From: JAAXKN01 sp050258815
Lineage (GTDB): Bacteria > Bacteroidota > Ignavibacteria > Ignavibacteriales > SURF-24
Direction: 5' to 3'
Assembly: GCA_050258815.1 (NCBI GenBank)
Contig: JBLMZM010000070.1
Span: forward strand, 73,963 to 137,962
Length of the DNA stretch: 64,000 nt
Of this stretch, positions 54,505 to 63,439 are shown piece after piece (the stretch's first letter is position 1; the number at the start of each line of letters is the position of its first letter). Both the position numbers and the translations under genes were made by a program. Below the pieces are notes generated by a model. That model saw only the letters and a program-made list of their open reading frames with translations. It made no database searches and was not told where the DNA came from.

Positions 54505-56376
54505 TCAGAACTGTACTACCGAGGGTTTCGAAATCTGGAACTGGTTAAAGCGGTAGAACATGGATCTCTGCCTGAAGAATTCAAATCTGTCGCCCCCCTT
54601 TTCCCCGTCATTGGGATAGAAGCCGACCATAAACTGAAACGTGGGAAATATGAGGTGTTCGTTTCTGATCCTGAAGCCAACGCCATAACCCTGATAGAGC
54701 TTGCTGTTGAAAAGGATCTCATCTTTTCCGGAAAGCAGGGCGAAATCTGCAAACGTAATGAATGCGAGCTTAAAATTCAGGAACTTCAGCGGGATAAAGA
54801 TATCGGATTCATAATTAAAAACGAGTTTTTTGTTTCCTCTTACCTCGGTTGTGAAGCCCCTTAATCCCATATCCCCGTTTATATCCAGCAGATCATCCTC
54901 AAATACGGGGTTGTAGCTGTAAGAATATCTGCTGCCCAGGTAATGGCGCCACTTGAATTTCCCGATCGGGAGGAGTTTTGAGTAAAAGAGCGACTCAAAA
55001 ACCAGAACGCCGTTGTTCCAGGCGTTATTCTCCCTGTAACCTCCCACCTGCAGGCCGCCATAGAGGTAGCCGAAATCATCACTGTAGTTGCTGTAGCCGG
55101 ATTTTATGCCCAGGTATGGCCTTTTGGAATACTCCCCGTTTTGGTACCCCAGGAGTATTTCAAACAGGCTTCCGAGCGGTATGTCCTCGATACGGCCCAG
55201 GCCAAAGAGATAACGGTCACGGTAGTAGGTCCTGAAGGAATATCCCAGTCTTGCCAGGTAAAAGACATTATTCTGAAACAGGCTCAAGGAGTCTCTGGCT
55301 GGCTTTCGGTTAAAGCTGGTATGGATTGTTCTTAAAGAAACATTAAGCCTGTTATAATTTACGCTGAAAGGATCGAATGGCTTGAAGTCAAATGCATAGC
55401 CCAGCCAGTAATCCTGCTGATTAAATTTTACGTTTTCAACCGATAAGAAGGAATCTCTCAGTACAGTCTGCCTGTCATCGGACCAGTCGACGCCAATGCC
55501 TCCGGCCCAGCGAACAACGGGGGAATAGAAGTCCCTGTTTAAATTAAAACCATATCTCTGCTGATTAATTTCACTCTGATAATAAAGCTGGGCGCTGACG
55601 TACGTTCTGCCTATATTACTGAAAGTATAGCTGCCGTCCCAGTTCCAGCCCCTTTCATAACCGTTGTCTAATTTGACTGCCCCCGTAAATTCATTTCCAA
55701 AGCCCAGGAAATTCAGGTCCCTGAATGAGAACTTGCCTGATTGGTCCCCGGGCTGGTACGAAGCGCCTCCTGTGATGCTCCAGATATCCTGCACCAGGAC
55801 CAGAACATCCACGCTGTCTTTTACCCTCCGGATGGGTTTAACTGAAATCCTGGCGTCATAAATAAAACTGTTCTGTCTTAATAGCCTCTCGCTTTCAGCC
55901 AGTTCATATGGAACCAGCCTGTTGCCCTCGGAGAAAAGCAGTCTGTTTTTTATCAGCCAGGCGCGTGTATTCAGGTGAACGGAATTACCCGCCTTCTGAA
56001 GCCAGCTGTTTGCGCTGTCGTTAGGACGTGTAACCGAGGTACCAAAGACGTCAAGCACCCTGATGTCAATGTTTCTTATTATCTTGCCGGAATAGGATCT
56101 GTATCCTGCGCCAGTTGAATTCCGGCTCCTGGGATCATCCTCCTCTGCCACAAGGATGTGCTTCAGCAGTCTGGAAAAGAAGTTGTCTTTTCCAGAAAAT
56201 TCCTTGACTGAATTTATTACTTCAGCATTATTTATGTTTGATATCTCAATGGAGTCCCGGTTCAGGTCCTCTGCTCTGATTGTGTCGCGTCTTACCTGGG
56301 AGAAGGAATGTGAATACAAGGAAAACAGCAGAACTGGTATATAGAGCGATATATTAAAAGAAAGAAAATCCCTCAT
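54505..56376 (-). CDS. BamA/TamA-like outer-membrane surface-antigen protein
   Basis: 623 residues. The signal peptide is cut near SHSFSQ. A soluble part (to about 215) includes a POTRA-like stretch (KIIRNIDIRVLDVFGTS ... RLLFSEGNRLVPYELAESERLLRQNSFIYDARISVKPI ... DSVDVLVLVQDIW), and a C-terminal beta-barrel of about 400 residues follows. It appears to have only one or two POTRA units, fewer than BamA (five), and is closer in length to other surface-antigen/Omp85 proteins. The last residues (KPSVVQF) end in phenylalanine as expected. It could insert or export proteins or lipids; no partner is adjacent. Confidence 0.75.
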   Translation of the reverse strand: MRDFLSFNISLYIPVLLFSLYSHSFSQVRRDTIRAEDLNRDSIEISNINNAEVINSVKEFSGKDNFFSRLLKHILVAEEDDPRSRNSTGAGYRSYSGKIIRNIDIRVLDVFGTSVTRPNDSANSWLQKAGNSVHLNTRAWLIKNRLLFSEGNRLVPYELAESERLLRQNSFIYDARISVKPIRRVKDSVDVLVLVQDIWSITGGASYQPGDQSGKFSFRDLNFLGFGNEFTGAVKLDNGYERGWNWDGSYTFSNIGRTYVSAQLYYQSEINQQRYGFNLNRDFYSPVVRWAGGIGVDWSDDRQTVLRDSFLSVENVKFNQQDYWLGYAFDFKPFDPFSVNYNRLNVSLRTIHTSFNRKPARDSLSLFQNNVFYLARLGYSFRTYYRDRYLFGLGRIEDIPLGSLFEILLGYQNGEYSKRPYLGIKSGYSNYSDDFGYLYGGLQVGGYRENNAWNNGVLVFESLFYSKLLPIGKFKWRHYLGSRYSYSYNPVFEDDLLDINGDMGLRGFTTEVRGNKKLVFNYESDIFIPLKFLNFKLAFITFADFALLSGKDEILFNSKLYQGYGVGFRIRNEHLIFPTFQFMVGFYPNDGEKGGDRFEFFRQRSMFYRFNQFQISKPSVVQF

Positions 56377-56718
56377 TCTCGAATAATATTACGGTTTTAT
56401 TGTAATTGGCCCCTGTTTATTCCCTAATATAAACAACAGCATGTAATCAAATCCATACCAAAAGTCATATCATTATTCTGATGCCAGGCATGTTACTAAG
56501 AGTTTTTCCGCCAGGAGTTTTTCCGGCCGCACGTTCCATGTGCGCCTCCGGTCCTGCAGGAGGTTGAAGACGAGCCGGTATCGTGCACAAACCCCGGGCA
56601 GTATCAGCCCGGCTGAGTGTATACCTCCGCCGGGTGTTTTGTGTGCCTCAATTACAAGTGTCTTCTTCCCTTCTCTATTCCGGCGTATTTTATACATCCC
56701 CCGGAAAGAGCGGGCGTT
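56377..56718. other. Gene-free GC-rich stretch with tandem and inverted repeats
   Basis: 342 bp between the surface-antigen gene and norB. The part from 56473 to 56700 is GC-rich: AGTTTTTCCG occurs at 56501-56510 and again at 56516-56525, CCCGGC/GCCGGG at 56608-56634 can form a stem, and CGCAC-N7-GTGCG lies near 56528. A 74-codon minus-strand frame (56473-56697) begins 21 bp after norB but has poor spacing to a G-run and odd composition, so I leave it uncalled. Confidence 0.4.
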
Positions 56719-59031
56719 TCACGTTGTAGCCTGCTTGCCTTTGGGTTCTCCTTCGGGAAATTCTTTCCCAACCGCGTCAGTCTCTCCGGTAATTGACCAT
56801 CCGGTTTTAAGCCCCATTACAAAGTAGCCGAGGGAAAGTATACCTACTGCGAAAATTGTATCTCCCACTACCCTCATCCATCTCAATGTATCCATCAGCG
56901 GTCCTTTTGTAAACTCAGCAGATCTGGCATACCACATTCCATGCTCTACACTCGCCCAGGTCTGCATGAGGCCGATGGGAAGCATGCTTAAAATTACCAT
57001 CAGTGCCAATCCTATGTTGATTGCCCAGAATGCGAAGGAAAGTGAGCCTGTTTTCCAGACATAGTGCGGTGTAAGTCCCTTAAGACAGAAGAGCATAAAA
57101 CCGATACCCAGCATTCCGTATACTCCGAACAAGGCGGTATGGCCGTGTATTGGTGTAGTCTGCAGTCCCTGCATATAGTACAGGGCAATTGGGGGATTGA
57201 TAAGAAAGCCAAACAGGCCTGCCCCAACCAGGTTCCAGAATGCGACGGCTACAAAGCAGTAGATAGGCCATTTATAGGCCCGGACCCATTTCTTTGCGCG
57301 GCTCAGTGTAAGGTTCTCATAGGCCTCAAAGCCGATAAGGACCAGTGGTACAACTTCAAGGGCGCTGAATGTTGCACCCAGGGCCATTATGGCGGTCGGT
57401 GTCCCGGTAAAGTAGAGGTGATGGAACGTACCTACTATACCGCCCGAAAGGAATATTATAGTTGAAAACAGGACAGCCGAGGTCGCAGTGGATACCTTAA
57501 GCAGTCCCATCCTGGTAAACAAAAATGCTATTGCCACGGTGGCAAAGACTTCAAAGAAGCCCTCCACCCAAAGGTGTACCACCCACCATCTCCAGTACTC
57601 GGCAATGGCAAGGTTTGTCTGGCGCCCCCACATGAGTCCCGCGGCATAGAAAAGGGCGATTGCAATGCTGGACATTAAGAATAATCCCAAGAGGTGCCGG
57701 TTTTCATCCATTTTTTTGAATGCCGGCAGCATTGCGCGTCCCATCAGGAAGAGCCAGAGGAATAGTCCAACAAGCAGGAAAATCTGCCAGAAGCGTCCCA
57801 GGTCGACGTATTCATAGCCCTGATGTCCGAGCCAGAAGTTTGTAATGAGTCCCAAATACTGTTGTACGCCCAACCACTGCCCTGCCATTGAACCGAGCAC
57901 AATTATTAGAAGGCAGACAAAGAGGAAGTTTACTCCGGCTCTCTGTAGTTTAGGCTCATATCCCGAGACCGCGGGAGCTATAAACAGGCCGGTTGCCAGC
58001 CATGCCGTTGCTATCCAGAATATGCCGAGCTGTGTATGCCAGGTCCTGGTTACAGAATAAGGCAGCCATTTGGAGAGGGGTATTCCGTAGAAGCCCGAGC
58101 CTTCCACTCCATAGTGGGCCGTAATTACTCCCAGAATCACCTGCAGCACGATAAGTGCGGCAACTATCCAGAAGTATTTGAGTGTAGCCTTCATCGAGGG
58201 AGTGGATTTGAGCGCCAGGAGCGGATCCCATTCGGGCAGTTCATATTCCTCGCTTTCCCGCCTCCTTTGAACGGCATAATACCATGCCAGGGCACCTATG
58301 CCGGCGAGCAAAAGCACGAAGCTTATGACCGACCAGAGGATAATTATGCCGCTGGGCTGGTTGCCCACGAGATTTTCCGAGGGCCAGTTATTGGTATAGG
58401 TCACGTCCTGACCGGGCCGGTTTGTAGTGCATGCCCAGGCTGCCCAGAAGAAAAATGCATTCATTTTGCGTTGTCTTTCCGGGTCTTTGATAGTGTTTTC
58501 CGGGATAGCATAGTCCTTCCTTAGCTCATCTAGTGAGGGGTCATTTCCGAAGAGCGAGGTATAATGTGAACTGACATTTTCAATTGCCTTTGCGCGTAAT
58601 GGAGATATAAGGAGGTCTCCGCTGGAAGGATTGTATGTGTTTGTGCGCAGTTCCTCTTTGAGTGTTTCCTGCAATGCAGCCTTTCGTGAATTATCCAGCT
58701 TGTCCATCGTGGTATGATAAGTTCTCTGTGCCAGGTCACCGAGCATCCATACGGCTTCACGATGCAGCCAGTCGGCCGTCCAATCCGGCGCCACGTAACT
58801 GCCGTGGCCCCAGACGGTACCGAGTTCCTGTCCTCCGATTGACTGCCAGACATTCTGTCCATCCTTTATGTCTGCTCCCGTAAAGAGTACCCGTCCGTCT
58901 GTTGAAACTACTCTGTTGGGGACAGGGGGAGCCTGGTGGTAAATATCCGAACCGAAATACCCGAGGATAAGAAACGATACGGCCATAACAATGCCGAGGC
59001 CGATCCACAATCTTCTATAATTATAATTCAT
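56719..59031 (-). CDS. norB: Quinol-dependent nitric oxide reductase (qNOR, NorB/NorZ type)
   Basis: 770-residue membrane enzyme that reduces NO to N2O with electrons from quinol, so it needs no cytochrome c subunit. An N-terminal extension of about 230 residues (VVSTDGRVLFTGADIKDGQNVWQSIGGQELGTVWGHGSYVAPDW) precedes the 12-helix heme-copper-oxidase core. The core has His ligands in RTWHTQLGIFW, HLWVEGFFEVF (with the conserved Glu), FHHLYFTG and IHGHTALFGVYG. AAGGAG upstream of the ATG supports the start. The gene lies 127 bp downstream of sodC on the same strand. No nitrite reductase is seen, which favours NO detoxification over full denitrification. Confidence 0.95.
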   Translation of the reverse strand: MNYNYRRLWIGLGIVMAVSFLILGYFGSDIYHQAPPVPNRVVSTDGRVLFTGADIKDGQNVWQSIGGQELGTVWGHGSYVAPDWTADWLHREAVWMLGDLAQRTYHTTMDKLDNSRKAALQETLKEELRTNTYNPSSGDLLISPLRAKAIENVSSHYTSLFGNDPSLDELRKDYAIPENTIKDPERQRKMNAFFFWAAWACTTNRPGQDVTYTNNWPSENLVGNQPSGIIILWSVISFVLLLAGIGALAWYYAVQRRRESEEYELPEWDPLLALKSTPSMKATLKYFWIVAALIVLQVILGVITAHYGVEGSGFYGIPLSKWLPYSVTRTWHTQLGIFWIATAWLATGLFIAPAVSGYEPKLQRAGVNFLFVCLLIIVLGSMAGQWLGVQQYLGLITNFWLGHQGYEYVDLGRFWQIFLLVGLFLWLFLMGRAMLPAFKKMDENRHLLGLFLMSSIAIALFYAAGLMWGRQTNLAIAEYWRWWVVHLWVEGFFEVFATVAIAFLFTRMGLLKVSTATSAVLFSTIIFLSGGIVGTFHHLYFTGTPTAIMALGATFSALEVVPLVLIGFEAYENLTLSRAKKWVRAYKWPIYCFVAVAFWNLVGAGLFGFLINPPIALYYMQGLQTTPIHGHTALFGVYGMLGIGFMLFCLKGLTPHYVWKTGSLSFAFWAINIGLALMVILSMLPIGLMQTWASVEHGMWYARSAEFTKGPLMDTLRWMRVVGDTIFAVGILSLGYFVMGLKTGWSITGETDAVGKEFPEGEPKGKQATT

Positions 59032-59158
59032 TTATAACTCCTTTTCAGGTTAGAAATATCTGTCTGAATCTATTTGCAGTTCCGGTTAATTACAAAGCAG
59101 ATAGTTTAAAACAGGTTCTTTAGATATTTTCAGAAGCCTCCGGGTGTTTTAATTTTCT

Positions 59159-59707
59159 TTACTTTTGGGCAATACCTATGACTCCGAAAGCAATTCTTGC
59201 GCCTGAATTACCGGCGGGCTGAGACATCAGGTCATCCTCGTTGGCGTGTACGACCACCGAACGTCCGATGATGGAATTAGGGCCGCTGAAATCAAGGCCG
59301 CTGACCTTAATTTCCAGGTGAGCCTTGCCATCTGATCCGGCGGTTATATTTCCCAGGTCACCCCCGTGGTGCATTGACATATTAGGGTCCCCGTGCTGCT
59401 GGTTAGTCGGGTTAAAATGGTCACCTGCAGACTTTCCGTCAGTACTGCTCAGATCCCCGTACTGATGAATATGAATGCCGTGTCTGCCGGGTGCAAGTCC
59501 TTCAATGTCTCCCGTGACCAGCATGTCGCTGCCGCTCTTTGTAAAGGTTATAGTTCCATGAATTGTGCTGCCTTGTGTGGACTGCCCCTGTACGGGCTGC
59601 AGAACGGCAATTGCTTTGGTTATATCTTCCGTGGTCTGCTGCTGGGCATAAGAAACTGTGCCCAGTAAAATGAAAAGCAGAATCAGAAATTGAGTTATTT
59701 TGTGCAT
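59159..59707 (-). CDS. sodC: Periplasmic Cu/Zn superoxide dismutase without cysteines
   Basis: 182 residues with signal peptide (cut near SYAQ at about 21). Metal ligands are in place: H79, H81, H97, H105, H114, D117 and H154, and the catalytic arginine R171 sits in GARIA. The mature protein has no cysteine. The pair that forms the structural disulfide is missing: in bacterial-type alignments the first position (GDC) is L86 and the second (ACGVIG) is F174. The enzyme should still be active. GGAGG upstream of the ATG supports the start. The DJ-1/PfpI gene lies upstream and norB downstream. Confidence 0.93.
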   Translation of the reverse strand: MHKITQFLILLFILLGTVSYAQQQTTEDITKAIAVLQPVQGQSTQGSTIHGTITFTKSGSDMLVTGDIEGLAPGRHGIHIHQYGDLSSTDGKSAGDHFNPTNQQHGDPNMSMHHGGDLGNITAGSDGKAHLEIKVSGLDFSGPNSIIGRSVVVHANEDDLMSQPAGNSGARIAFGVIGIAQK

Positions 59708-59732
59708 TTTATCCCTCCAGTTTAATATATAT

Positions 59733-59768
59733 TTTAAGGCAGCCCGTGTGCCTTCAGGCTGCCTTAAA
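59733..59768. terminator. Hairpin after the DJ-1/PfpI gene
   Basis: TTTAAGGCAGCC at 59733-59744 and GGCTGCCTTAAA at 59757-59768 form a perfect 12-bp stem with a 12-nt loop, 45 bp past the minus-strand stop at 59813. It is followed on the minus strand by ATATATATT rather than a pure T tract. It would separate the DJ-1 transcript from sodC. Confidence 0.6.
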
Positions 59769-59812
59769 CTGTGCTGTTTATATCCAGAATTGTTTATTAT
59801 GTGTTTTTATGT

Positions 59813-60343
59813 TCAGACTTCGGCATAGTGTCCCACGTGTTCAATGATTGTTCTGCAGAATGCAGGCAAATCGTTAGGATCACGGGAAGTAATTATATTT
59901 CCGTCGACTACCGCTTCCTGGTCCACCCATTTGGCTCCGGCATTAATAAGGTCATCCTTAATGGAAAAGAAACTGGTAAGTTTTTTCCCCTTTATGATAC
60001 CGGCAGAGGCAAGCATCCAGGGGCCGTGGCATATGGCGGCAATCGTCTTGCCCTTCTGGTTCATTTTTTTTACAAACTCAACCATTTCAGGTGAGCGCCT
60101 CATCATATCGGGGGAATAACCGCCCGGGATGATTAGTATATCAAAGTCGTTATCCTTTACGTCCTTAATCCCCTTGTCTGCTTTTGCGGGGACGCCATGT
60201 TTACCTGTATATGTATCTGCTTTTGGTCCTACTACAACTACGCTGGCTCCGGCCTCTTTCATCCTGAGGCACGGATACCAGAACTCCAGATCCTCGAACA
60301 TATCAGCAACGAAAATAATTACTTTTTTGCCTTCTAATTCCAT
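59813..60343 (-). CDS. DJ-1/PfpI-family protein (class I glutamine amidotransferase fold)
   Basis: 176 residues. The nucleophile-elbow cysteine is C105 in AAICHGPWMLASA, next to H106, and E17 lies at the usual acidic position. GKKVIIFVADMFEDLEFWYP opens the fold. Members act as proteases, glyoxalases/deglycases or chaperones, and the sequence does not decide which. AAAAGGAG before the ATG supports the start. It is a plausible stress gene beside sodC and norB. Confidence 0.9.
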   Translation of the reverse strand: MELEGKKVIIFVADMFEDLEFWYPCLRMKEAGASVVVVGPKADTYTGKHGVPAKADKGIKDVKDNDFDILIIPGGYSPDMMRRSPEMVEFVKKMNQKGKTIAAICHGPWMLASAGIIKGKKLTSFFSIKDDLINAGAKWVDQEAVVDGNIITSRDPNDLPAFCRTIIEHVGHYAEV

Positions 60344-60499
60344 AATATTTCTCCTTTTATTAATTCATCGTATCAAAAACAGGAGTGGTCAAAAGGTATT
60401 TAAATTGTGCAATACCCATGACTGCCCCCGTAACTTATTACTCAGATGATTGCAGAAATCACCATAAAAGGTAACTTCAGGGCCGGCCCCGGATCATTA

Positions 60500-61279
60500 T
60501 TAAACCCAGTATTTTGGCAGGCCATAATATTCATAAAGCAGTTCCTCATAATCGCGGTTTAGTGTTTGTGAAGGATCATATGGGGGACTGTTTCTGAGGC
60601 TGGTGCTGCTGATTGCCACGTGCACCCTGGAGTCAGTCCATTCAACCCTTTCAATCCAGTGGGGAGCCAGTAGAACTCTTTTGCCACCAATAAGCCGGTT
60701 GCCTGTATCTATTACCATATAGCGGATAATCCAGGAATTGTCATCTACTATGAAATCCTCTACGTGACCTACAGTGTCGTCCGTTGCCTGGATATTATAG
60801 CCGATCACCTCACGGCTGCTTCTAAGATGCGGGTCACCCTTTCGGGGTGCTGTGGAGTGTTTGGTGTTGTCTGTTGTAGCAGATACGTCATCGTTAACAA
60901 TTGGTGCAGCCGACATGAAGGCCGCTCCCGGTGCATATGGCATGCCCATTTCCCAGTCCCAGTACTGGGGCCAGTTGTAATAGTTCATTAATTCAACCTC
61001 ATGCTGGCGGCTGACGGGCTTATCTGTTGAGATATCGGGACTGTCTTCTATCTGTTTTTTTGTAAGGTTCAGTGTCAGGGTTCTGTTTTTCCAGTCTGCA
61101 CTGTTTACTGCCGCCGGGGAGATCAGGACCTGCTTTCTTGAGAGCCAGTTTCCGGTTTCCACTACCAGGTAGCGCATAATCCATTTTACGTCATCAAAGT
61201 AAAACTCATATGCATTACCAATCTCACCATCGGAAGCTATAATTTTATACTTCTCAAATTCCTTTACACTCCTCAACAT
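60500..61279 (-). CDS. Protein with two PRC-barrel domains
   Basis: 259 residues made of two similar halves. Each has a PRC-barrel pattern: IIASDGEIGNAYEFYFDDVKWIMRYLVVETGNW near 13-45 and IQATDDTVGHVEDFIVDDNSWIIRYMVIDTGNR near 165-197. A tail of the type YYGLPKYW / YYNWPQYWDW follows each one. A Pro/Ser-rich linker lies between. PRC-barrel proteins of this kind are often stress-induced; no enzyme role is known. AAAGGAGG 8 nt before the ATG supports the start. The repeat suggests internal duplication. Confidence 0.85.
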   Translation of the reverse strand: MLRSVKEFEKYKIIASDGEIGNAYEFYFDDVKWIMRYLVVETGNWLSRKQVLISPAAVNSADWKNRTLTLNLTKKQIEDSPDISTDKPVSRQHEVELMNYYNWPQYWDWEMGMPYAPGAAFMSAAPIVNDDVSATTDNTKHSTAPRKGDPHLRSSREVIGYNIQATDDTVGHVEDFIVDDNSWIIRYMVIDTGNRLIGGKRVLLAPHWIERVEWTDSRVHVAISSTSLRNSPPYDPSQTLNRDYEELLYEYYGLPKYWV

Positions 61280-61341
61280 GCTCTAAACCCTCCTTTCCTG
61301 AACTATAGGGAAAATGAAGAAGAATGTCTAAAAGGTGAGAA

Positions 61342-61382
61342 CCCTCTCAAGAGAGAATTATTTGCCAGCTCTCTTGAGAGGG
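61342..61382. repeat. Perfect 14-bp inverted repeat upstream of the PRC-barrel gene
   Basis: CCCTCTCAAGAGAG at 61342-61355 and CTCTCTTGAGAGGG at 61369-61382 pair around a 13-nt loop, 63 bp upstream of the PRC-barrel ATG on the same transcript strand. A second dyad, GCCGTTTCTGCT at 61421-61432 against AGCAAAAACGGC at 61495-61506 (11 of 12), lies beyond it. They may terminate the TlpA-like transcript or form an RNA leader for the PRC-barrel gene. Confidence 0.5.
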
Positions 61383-61546
61383 GTTTGAGGAATTCCAACA
61401 CTTTACACAACCTAAAAATAGCCGTTTCTGCTGTTATGATATCACATGCGAACCTTATCTTAAAATCGCCTCAAACTTCACCTTATATAAAAATAGCAAA
61501 AACGGCCGTGTTGTCAAGCTATTACGCAGGGTAAAAGGAAATTGGT

Positions 61547-63439
61547 TCAGTTTACCATTGAGAGCATCGTTTTGATTTCTTCAACCATCTGATCCGTATT
61601 ACCGTCGTAACCAACCACCTTGAACCTGATCATTCCATCTTTATCGATAACGAATTTTGTGGGAATGCCAGGTACTTTATACATATTAAGGACTCTGCTG
61701 TCATTATCCAGAAGCACGTGGAAAGGATAATTGTTTTTTGCAATAAAATCTGCCGCATTTTTTTTCTTGTCTGCCACTCTTTCCCTGGTATTTATAAAGA
61801 GGAAACGCACGTCCGGGTTGGATGAATACATCTCTACGGCCTTTTTCATGCCGGGAAATGAAGCTCTGCAGGGAGAGCACCATGTTGCCCAGAAGTCCAG
61901 TATAAGCGTCTTACCTTTAAGTGAAGAGAGTGCCACCTGTTTACCGTCAAGGTCAAGCAGGCTGAAATCCGGGGCTTTAACCCTGATCATCTCTTTTTTT
62001 AGTTTTTCCCTCATGCTTCCTTTTGCAGCAGTTTCATACTCTTTTATATATTCATCGAAGCCTGCGTCGCTTCCATTTACACTTATGTATGCTGATTTGA
62101 GATAATCTTTCATCAGGGATGTTCCCCTGCCTTTTTTAATGAGGGGTTCCAGATAGAATTTTGTCTTGCCATACTTATTATTTGCTAGCAATAGTCTGGC
62201 ATAAAGTTCTACTGCAGAAGTTTCCCTGTCGCGAAGCAGCGTGGACGCATCCTCCATCAAATCCAGGCCTTTAACTATGTTATCCATCTTTTCCATCACG
62301 GCGGCATAAGCAAAGAGGTTCATGCCGAGCGTATATTCGGCTTCCTCACGCCATTCTGAGGGAGATAGGTAATTAGGTTTTTTTCCTGATGGGCTATTTA
62401 GTGCCTGTTTTGATCTGTCCACTCCGAGCTTTGCGATTTCAGAGGCAATTGTCAGATCGGCGTTTTCCTCTGTCATTCTGTTTACTGTTGAAAAGAAAGT
62501 ATAAGGATCGATTCTGGCGGCATTTTCTTTTATGAAGGCCATAGCATCGGCATATTTTTTATCTTTGCTGAACTGCCGGATTATGCCGTCATAAATATCG
62601 CCGATAAGATCGCTTGAAGGAAATTTCTGTTCGAATTCCTTAGCCAGCTGCACTTTTTTGCCAGGATCCTCTGTTTTACCTATTTCCTTTGAGGCTTCGG
62701 TTTCTGCAAATTTACCCGTGGGATATTTCTGCAGCAGCAGTGTTCTGTACTGTGCAGCCCTGGCTTCATTTTTAATGCTGGTGTACCAGGTAGCCATTGT
62801 AGTAAGATAGTCTTCCTTTTCCGAGTGTTTTTTTTCTGCCAGGGCCAGTTCAGCTGCAATTATGCTGTCGCTTTTCGCGGGAAAAAGAGGTGTTATGATA
62901 TTAAGGTATTCATCCAGGTATTCGGCTTTAGTGCCGGGATTCTTTTCGAACTCGGCTGAGAATGTCTTATAGGCGAGTTCCCTGTCGCGTTCCATGTTAA
63001 GATAGAGGGGACCCCACGTACCGTACGCAACTGCAAGTCCCGCATTACTACCGGGCAGTTCGTTGCCATCTTTCCCAAACAGCCGGATTACAAATCCTGC
63101 ATTTTTGTTGTTGTCAACTTCATCTCCGCTTTTGAATTTTATAAGAATTCCGCGTGCTGAGGCTTCAGGCTTAAACGTTGCCGTCCACGCATTTCCCTCT
63201 TTTACCATTGCTACGTCTTTGGTATCGTCCAGATCCACGCTGTACTGGTAAACTATCATATTGATATTCTGAGCCCCGGCAAGGCTGGTACCCATGGGAT
63301 TGTACTTAATAGTTATAGCTTCACCGGCCATGGGTTCTTCGGGTGCATAGATGAAGTTATTGGCCTGTCCTCTTGAAGCGCAGGAAATAACGGCTAGTGA
63401 GCACAAAAGTGCTAATACCGAGACTAGATGCCTTTTCAT
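61547..63439 (-). CDS. TlpA-like thioredoxin lipoprotein with a long TPR-like N-terminal region
   Basis: 630 residues. The lipobox ISC gives lipidated C20. A beta-rich domain (about 30-130) resembles those that start many Bacteroidota redoxin lipoproteins. A long helical, TPR-like region (about 150-480) follows. The C-terminal thioredoxin domain has the active site WCSPC with C521 and C524, preceded by APDFSLLDLDGKQVALSSLKGK. It probably reduces or isomerises disulfides in the periplasm; the redox partner is not adjacent. The far N-terminal domains are uncommon additions to TlpA. CAGGAG upstream of the ATG supports the start. Confidence 0.88.
   Translation of the reverse strand: MKRHLVSVLALLCSLAVISCASRGQANNFIYAPEEPMAGEAITIKYNPMGTSLAGAQNINMIVYQYSVDLDDTKDVAMVKEGNAWTATFKPEASARGILIKFKSGDEVDNNKNAGFVIRLFGKDGNELPGSNAGLAVAYGTWGPLYLNMERDRELAYKTFSAEFEKNPGTKAEYLDEYLNIITPLFPAKSDSIIAAELALAEKKHSEKEDYLTTMATWYTSIKNEARAAQYRTLLLQKYPTGKFAETEASKEIGKTEDPGKKVQLAKEFEQKFPSSDLIGDIYDGIIRQFSKDKKYADAMAFIKENAARIDPYTFFSTVNRMTEENADLTIASEIAKLGVDRSKQALNSPSGKKPNYLSPSEWREEAEYTLGMNLFAYAAVMEKMDNIVKGLDLMEDASTLLRDRETSAVELYARLLLANNKYGKTKFYLEPLIKKGRGTSLMKDYLKSAYISVNGSDAGFDEYIKEYETAAKGSMREKLKKEMIRVKAPDFSLLDLDGKQVALSSLKGKTLILDFWATWCSPCRASFPGMKKAVEMYSSNPDVRFLFINTRERVADKKKNAADFIAKNNYPFHVLLDNDSRVLNMYKVPGIPTKFVIDKDGMIRFKVVGYDGNTDQMVEEIKTMLSMVN

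Noticed and set aside
56473..56697. 74-codon minus-strand open frame after norB
   Set aside because: Poor start context, repeat-rich DNA and no recognisable protein pattern; a competing plus-strand frame overlaps it.
58036..58524. Plus-strand 162-codon open frame inside norB
   Set aside because: Antisense shadow of the conserved NO reductase; composition is not protein-like.
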